From Enoplolaimus lenunculus (lineage: Eukaryota; Nematoda; Enoplea; Enoplida; Thoracostomopsidae), in assembly GCA_030248215.1 (NCBI GenBank), contig JASANG010003338.1, forward strand, positions 405,089-469,088: a DNA stretch of 64,000 nt. The letters run 5' to 3'. The notes beneath the pieces are model-generated. The model did no database searches. It was not told the origin of the DNA and saw nothing but the letters and a program-made list of their open reading frames with translations. The stretch's first letter is position 1. Each line of letters opens with the position of its first letter. Of the stretch, positions 57,501-64,000 are shown piece after piece. The position numbers and the translations under genes were made by a program.

Positions 57501-60500
57501 ATTTCGCGTTCTGCTTACACCTTCCAGTACGCAGGCAGATTTTTGGTCAGAAGCAACATTTTCCTGTGGAACTGTAACAAAAAAATCTACTTAGCTTTTG
57601 CTTTTGTACAAAAAATAGTTGATTGCACGTTTTTAATCAGAATATGAATTTTGCACTTCTTTTTAAAGCATATAGCTGAAACTTTGCTTTTAGTTAAAAT
57701 AAAGCACCGCTCAAATGAATCATAGATATAAAGCAATTTAAACAACAAATCTAATTTAAAAATTTCTTACTGATAACACCATTTGGGTCAAGGTCAAATT
57801 CGACACTGCTATACATTGCCTCTAAATGGACTAGATGAAAAACTTTGTTTGCCGTATTGTGTTTGCCAGTTACTCGGATGTACCTTAAAGGCAAATTAAA
57901 TCGAAACCAGTCATTAATAGAATAAATGGCGCTACTTGAAACATGTACACTAACATGAATTTTAAACCAATCTTCGCCGCTAGTATACAGTTCCGTCAAA
58001 AACTAAACCATGAATCGAAAAATATTTTTCGCCTCTACAACGAATTAGCATATCTGGTTGCTTCAATGATCGTCTCGGTCCTATGATCGCTTCAAAACAA
58101 TCCATTTCCTAGAAAGCGGTCATCACTTTATACTTACACCTGGGTGGCAACAAAGGTTAGGATTCGGATTCGGCAAAAATATGAGGTTCGGATTCGGTTG
58201 TGGAAAAGCCGAATCCAAAAGCCGAATCCAACAAAGTTTGGCAATATGTTTTTTCATTTTTAAGCAATAAAATTTTTAAATACCTTGCAATAAAAATCAA
58301 TATTTTTTATTTCAGGTGAGAAATCTCAGAGGTGACGTCGGGACGAAATATATTAACGTATTAAAATTATACGGCTGGCATTGCGTTGATATTCTGAAAC
58401 AAATTATAGATATATCTGAAATTCGCAACATGCAGGATTCGGATTCGGTTTCGGATTCGGTTTCGGATTCGGCAAATTGGCACTGGATTCGGATTCAGTC
58501 AAATCGTAGATTCGGTGCCACCCTGACTTACACATAGTAGTTATCCTTAAATTCGCAAAACCAACCTATGCATCGTAAAACAAAAATAATTTAACTTAAC
58601 TCAATACAAAAGAGCTGAAAACTCACTTGACAACTTGCGGTTTAAAATACAAATGTTGCCATGATCGGCACAAATACATTGAATAATCGATTACTTTCAC
58701 CCAATCCAGTCTGTCCATAGACACTTCGACCACGTATGAGTACGATCTGAAACAAATGTTTCAAAATAATTCCGTTCCAGTAATCGTGTGCGTCTTCTCG
58801 TGGCAGATCAAAAACAAACTAGAGCCTGCTAAGATATTATGAGAAATTCAAGCTCAAATGACTGACTTAGCTACAGAAAATTTAAAGATGCCGCTATTTA
58901 AGCAACGTAAAGTTTGAAAAATTCAGTACAAAACTTTATTTCGGATACTGATAGTAATTTTTGTGAAAAAGTTTTCATTTTTAAATTTTTAGATTTCAAA
59001 ACATAGACTAGACTGATGCTGAAAACAGCTTCTGCGTCCATTTAAGAGTTTCTGCCCCGCTCAGTCTTGATAATACATCTCAACAAACTACTTTAAAGAC
59101 AAAACGCCAGGTCATACCGAAAATCTTTATCCCACAGCAACAAGCGAATATGATTAATGATACACTGGTTGTCCAGCTGCACCACAATGCCCTCATTGCC
59201 TTCTTCCAATGGATGCCTCGTAAAACCTCGTTCCATGTCGTAGTTTACGGCATCCCCGTTTAACAGTGCTTGTCGTAGTTCACCTTCAATTACTTGGGCC
59301 CCGTTTGCTGGTGTTGCCAAGTTTGTGTCAGGTACTGAAAAAGCCAAAACAACGCTATACTAAAAGCAGCCAGGAGCTCATACAAAACCCATACAAAACC
59401 CTACTGCAGCGTCTTTTGTCGTTAAATCCTAATACTTGGTTCTCTTCTGACAACAACCACAAAACATAACATTAACTTCAGTTTCATTTTGGACAGTACA
59501 ATGTATAAACATCTGCAACCCCTTTGAGATTTTTTCATAAGATTTTACATACTTTTTCAGTTTGCAACACAACAAACGTACCTCCTTCAAAATTTTTCCT
59601 TAACGTAACACCTTTCCGAAATGATAACAATCCAATTCTACATTTATCTAGCTTTCCATTATTCACCTAGCACCAACCACAAACCACTTACGCAAAAACC
59701 CTCTGTATCTCAAATCCATATCTCGCTTTTGAATTTGTTCTTCAATTGCATCGAGAATAATATCGGCGGCAATCAGACCAGACGGTCGGACAACGTTCAA
59801 CAAATCGTCGAGCTTCATCAACGGCAACCGAATCAAATCAAATATTGCTTTGTGATCTAAGTCTCCTTGATCATTTTGAATATATGTGCTTGTTCCTTGT
59901 TTCATTTTCGATTCATCCATTATTTCGCATGTTGTACCGCCAATTTCAGGTTCATCCGCACAAATGGAGCCGCGCTTAACGCAACCTGAACTACCTGGCG
60001 CTGCCATGTTAGACGATTGGTTTCCAGAATTGGCAGAAGCTCGTGTCCACTCGCGTGCAGCTCGAAAAATTTCAATTTCCGGAACACAAAATGAGTCGCG
60101 TGAAATCAGCTGCCGTACAGCGCTCTAAATATGAACATAAGCAATGACATCGAGTACAGCTTAAGTATGATGCGATACGACCATGATTTTGGGTATGTAC
60201 AATCTGGGTTCGGCCGGAAGTTCTTATTATATATACATAAGCAGACTTCTGAAAGTATAAATTGCAACCTCAATGCATAAACGACGTGAAACACAATACG
60301 TACATGCATACACACTTGCATTTACCTTGCTGAGCTGGAGCCATCCATCGGTCTGCAACACTTCCCCCGCATGCCGGTCACAAAACGCCACACAATAATC
60401 AGCTAATTCTGCTAAGCTGTACAAATGAGCAGCACCATACACCGTACAAACGTTATGGACACTAAGAATAGACTTTAAGTACTCCGATATATCGCTTTCA

Positions 60501-62511
60501 AGTGTAGCAAAACCATAACGATGTGCTAGACCAAGCACATCAAGTATTGCATCTTCCTACAAGTAAAGGTTTCACGCACACAGGTTTTAGCAAAACTAAA
60601 CTTAATCACATTTACGAATATACAAATATTGTGCGCTGTCAACGATTAACAAGAAAAATTGTTGCAAAATTATACAACTATTTGTTTTAACACTAAAATT
60701 TTCACATTTTAATGGCACTCTCACTCTTATGCGAAAGTCTACAACGAAATAAACGCACGCGTATCATTTATGCAACTTCGCGTATTCATTTTGCTCAAAA
60801 CATACTTTCATTTGAAGTAACGTCATGCGGCCAGTGTACAAATACTTCAATAGAACCATGAATGACTGCGGGTTCACATCCTTAAGCTCGATTTCATTCT
60901 GCGATGACTCTCGCATACCACCGAATAGTAAGGCCCTGGCAATTAAACGTTCCGCATATTGGGATAAAAGGCTTCAAAAAATATTGTTGCATTTTCTATC
61001 TTGCCCTTGCCAAACGGCAGAGAACTAACCTTACCTTAACACGTGTTATAGATAGGGCATAAACACGAGTTAGACTAAGGTTATGTGTGTTTTCATTGTT
61101 GCGGTATGGTTAAAGTGTGTCAATTTTTAAATCTGCCACTTCTTAACAAAGCCACAAAATCTTTTATTATTGTGAATGCAGCATTATTTCATCAACGCCT
61201 TCATTTGTTTTTCCTCCGTAAGCACAAAACTAATTCAAAGCAGTTGAGCTGACATCAACAAATGAAAACTCAAAAACTTGAATTTCTATTCTTAACTGAG
61301 TACAGTACTCATCAACAGTACAGCAATAGTTCTTGAAATAGTTAATCATCAAACGCGTGAAATGTTTCCCAAAGCACAAACATTTTAAAAAGGTTTGCCA
61401 CGTTTAATTGTTTAAATATCATTTTTTAACCGTAATGTATACAAACATTAACCAGCATGAATGTGCTGGACTTTTATGCATTTGAAATTACATATAATAT
61501 GCAATATAGACGCAGATAGCTTCTAATTACACTAAGAACGTTAAATTGATAACTGAATACTAACGTATAAGCTATAATTTGAGTTAATAATTAGCGAGCC
61601 CGAAGAAAAGCTAAGCAAAGGTATCAAATGTCACCTGAAATATTCGCTTCGACACGCCAGTACCACCTTGTGCGCCCTAAATCGACTTCCATCGTCTAAA
61701 ATCAGCGTGACGTCAGCGTAATCACTATTCATGTACAGTGATCCAATGTCTTCAGACAACTGACTCACGTGCTGAATTTGACCGACATTAGACGCAAGAG
61801 AACCTAAATATGTATACCCAAATACAAACGCATACGCCACTTTACGAAAATACCTGCTGTGAACAATCTATATACACATTCACGTTGCACCAGCGCTCTG
61901 CAACCTGTGCGATAGTTCGCGTTAGTGCGAATGAGAACTGTCGGCCAACCGAGTGCAAAGCACGGTCATAATTCAGTGAAGTGTTATTCGCAATGTTTTC
62001 CTCAAAGATCATAATTTTAGCGGCGTCTCAGGTGTATCACTGTCACAAATTTTATAAAGGCCAGTCCCACTAGAAATTCTGGGTTCTTGTTGGCGTTTGC
62101 CGCAAATATGTTATTAGTTGTTTCAGTGAAGTATGTAATTTTAATTTGCAGTCTGCACCCTGCTTCTATTCAGGACAAAATTCTTCAATTAATTTTACTT
62201 TTTTAACATTACTCACACTCACGAAAAAGTTGCGAAATGCTGCGTTACTGAATTAAATGAGTTTGCACAGTCATGTAGCAGAAGCCAACATATTAACTGG
62301 ATATATTGTTAACATAATGCTACCGCAATACAAAATGTGTAGAAATAAATCAACTAACGTACGTACCGCAGGAAAGACCACTAGTGGATCCCGGGCCTAG
62401 ACGCTTCGATAAAGCAGCTAAACCTTGAACGTACAAGCTACCAACTGACGCGTTTGAGCCAATATGATTCCTATCAGGCAATAAACCGCCACCATCCCGT
62501 TGGTCGCTCAT
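54567..62511 (-). CDS. BTBD9: BTB/POZ domain-containing protein 9 (BTBD9) orthologue
   Basis: BTB-BACK-discoidin protein; BTB proteins of this kind often serve as cullin-3 adaptors, and BTBD9 is linked to sleep, dopamine and iron regulation in flies and mammals. Thirteen exons chain in phase: 62511-62367, 61803-61635, 60935-60806, 60556-60326, 60124-59692, 59334-59118, 58746-58627, 57893-57771, 57571-57479, 57140-57054, 56719-56612, 55802-55724, 55049-54567; 805 residues. BTB (about 55-150): YADVTLILDDGSRFRAHKVV, LLFGGMRE. BACK (about 150-345): LAHRYGF, then RLPLMKLDDLLNVVRPSGL. Two F5/8C-like domains (about 365-520, 545-660) end in RYIRVTGKHNTANKVFH and FIRIVGTHNTANEVFHCVHF. Odd features: a ~50-residue insertion in BACK (exon 5), and a C-terminal tail with asparagine runs of 10-16 coded by an AAT microsatellite. 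Human BTBD9 has 612 residues. The ATG at 62511 begins MSDQRDGGG; an upstream ATG at 62577 is possible. Confidence 0.95.
54690..54795 (-). repeat. (AAT)n microsatellite coding polyasparagine in BTBD9
   Basis: About 35 AAT/AAC codons in two blocks split by HSND. It is in frame with the last BTBD9 exon, which continues about 35 codons beyond to the stop. Confidence 0.9.
58140..58525. mobile_element. hAT-like MITE, CAGGGTGGCA family, in a BTBD9 intron
   Basis: Ends CTGGGTGGCAACAAAGG and GATTCGGTGCCACCCTG, exact 8-bp target duplication ACTTACAC at 58132-58139 and 58526-58533. The interior carries GGATTCGG repeats. It sits between exons 58746-58627 and 57893-57771. Confidence 0.9.
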
Positions 62512-62734
62512 AGGCTCAGGAAGCCAGAACACCTGTTTCGAATTGTAATGTTGAATAAAACACAACCACAAGTTCACATAAATTTGCTAAAAAAGGCATA
62601 ACTAACTGTCAATAATAAGATGGGAAGTTTTAAACAAATTTCGAAATAACATCTGATTGAGATCATAAACCATATTTGACGTACCTTGCAGAAAGTTTAC
62701 CTTCGCAAATTTGTTATAGATGTTTCAAAAAGTA

Positions 62735-63075
62735 TTAAATATTGTTATAAGTTGGGTAGGCTAGGGTACAACAGTTTTTCGTTCTGAGTGCTCAGCCGCT
62801 GAAATTCAGGGACGTTCTCTGGAGGTTTCGAACTCGGTCGACAGATTATGTATCAGTCCAGCGCGCTAGCGAGCCACGCCGCCTCACAATCAACTGCTGA
62901 GCTTTTCTGTTTTTATGCCTTATAAGAACCTCAACATTATACACATGTATCTTGGTTTTTCCATGTTTTTTACTTCTGCGGCATATGAATGCACTACATA
63001 TGCTGCAGTGGTTTACCGATGTACAGCATCAGCATGAGGTTATTACTTGTCTCCATGCATCCGCATGTCACAAAT
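62735..63075 (-). repeat. tRNA-Ile-like repeat unit, inverted copy
   Basis: Inverse of the two units that follow. The tRNA-like part (62883-62821, minus) has A-box TGGCTCGCTAGCGCG and B-box AGTTCGAAACC, but its anticodon arm carries three to four extra bases (GATACATAATC), so it cannot be a normal tRNA. Confidence 0.75.
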
Positions 63076-63192
63076 ATATTGGTCTTTGCCACAGTGTGAC
63101 CGGATACCCGTATCCGGTATATATTAGCCTTCCGCATACCGCATTTTTACTGCAGTGGCTCCAAATTTCAAAAAAAAAATTTTCAAAACAGC

Positions 63193-63545
63193 GTTGTGAC
63201 ATGCGGATGTATGAAGGCAAATAATAACCTCATGCTGATGCTGTACATCGGTAAAAACACTGCTGCATATGTAGTGCCTTCATATGCAGCAGCAGTAAAA
63301 ACATAGAAGAACCAAAATACTTGTGTATAATGTTGAGGTTCTTATAACGCATAAAAACAGAAACACTCAGCAGTTGATTGTGAGGCGGAGTGGCTCAGTT
63401 GATAGCACGCTGGACTGATAATCTGTCGATCCGAGTTCGAAACCTCCAGGGAGCGTTCCTCATTTTCAGCTGCTGAAAACATACAACTAAAAACTGTCGT
63501 ACCCTAGCCAACCCAATTTATCACATGGTTGTGACATGCGGAACA
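63193..63545 (+). repeat. tRNA-Ile-like repeat unit, direct copy 1
   Basis: The tRNA-like segment at 63385-63449 has an A box (TGGCTCAGTTGATAGC), anticodon loop CTGATAA (GAU, Ile) and a B box (GAGTTCGAAACCTC). The acceptor ends do not pair well, and the surrounding ~280 bp is repeated with it, so a SINE or tRNA-derived satellite is more likely than a working gene. Confidence 0.7.
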
Positions 63546-63890
63546 TGGTTGTGACATGCGGATGTATGGAGGAAAATAATAACCTCATGCTGATGCTGTA
63601 CATCGGTAAAACACTGCTGCATATGTAGTGCCTTCATATGCAGCAGCAGTAAAAACATAGAAGAACCAAAATACATGTGTATAATGTTGAGGTTCTTATA
63701 AGGCATAAAAACAGAAAAACTCAGCAGTTGATTGTGAGGCGGCGTGGCTCAGTGGATAGCGCGCTGGACTGATAATCTGTCGACCGAGTTCGCAACCTAT
63801 TGGGAGCGGCCCTCATTTTCAGCTGCTGAGAACTAAAAACTGAAAAACTGTCGTACCCTAGTCTACCAAACTTATCACATGGTGACCACG
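63546..63890 (+). repeat. tRNA-Ile-like repeat unit, direct copy 2
   Basis: Head to tail with copy 1 at a period of about 353 bp (tRNA-like part 63738-63804, A-box TGGCTCAGTGGATAGCGCG, same CTGATAA loop, B-box degraded to GAGTTCGCAACCT). Confidence 0.7.
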
Positions 63891-64000
63891 ATGGGACCGC
63901 AATGGCAAACTGCCGCGGTAGAACCCTGAGGCGTTCAACAGACACACCGGAGCTCGGTGGCGCTCTGTTCCGCCAAATAATACACGTGAAGTTTACTGAT

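Noticed and set aside
63385-63449. Functional tRNA-Ile(GAU) gene
   Set aside because: The acceptor stem does not pair and the unit is repeated with non-tRNA body sequence.
1-64000. CRISPR arrays, operons or other prokaryotic systems
   Set aside because: No regularly spaced repeats with unique spacers; genes are intron-split and eukaryotic.

Overview
This is animal nuclear DNA. It is AT-rich, its genes are split by GT-AG introns, and repeats (short inverted-repeat transposons, tRNA-like units, microsatellites) fill most of the rest. No prokaryotic features, CRISPR array or LTR/virus-like element was recognised. The gene set (H2A.Z, BTBD9, a SENP6/7-type protease, a vWF-D-like protein) fits an invertebrate metazoan; the sequence alone does not settle the phylum.

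Layout. 1-9.1 kb: minus-strand exons of an unidentified protein (968-1756) and of a probable extracellular vWF-D-like protein (5295-9091). 9.1-22.7 kb: mostly repeats, with a small putative secreted protein (16357-16797, minus) and an SGNH-hydrolase-like fragment (19502-20343, minus) bracketed by two almost identical ~645-bp direct repeats. 22.8-36.5 kb or further: a long minus-strand SUMO protease gene of the SENP6/SENP7 (Ulp2) type. From its catalytic core to the stop I could chain 12 exons with matching splice phases, and His, Asp and Cys of the catalytic triad lie on separate exons. 37.4-41 kb: tRNA-derived repeats, including a three-level nested insertion. 41.1-44.9 kb: plus-strand histone H2A.Z gene in four exons, the first coding only the initiator Met. 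47.4-49.6 kb: a piggyBac transposon with TTAA target duplications and an almost intact transposase. 49.6-54.5 kb: foldback DNA, an 18-bp tandem array and degenerate repeats. 54.6-62.5 kb: minus-strand BTBD9 orthologue, 13 exons chained in phase to an 805-residue protein with a polyasparagine tail. 62.7-63.9 kb: tRNA-Ile-like repeat units.

The host genes look like independent housekeeping or regulatory loci: chromatin (H2A.Z), SUMO-chain editing (SENP6/7), a BTB-BACK-discoidin adaptor (BTBD9). I see no operon-like or pathway cluster. The striking feature is the mobile DNA: at least five short hAT-like families, many with exact 8-bp target duplications, several inside introns, one carrying TTAGGC hexamer tracts internally. 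Exon limits come from reading splice signals and phase by eye, so they are models, not transcript evidence.
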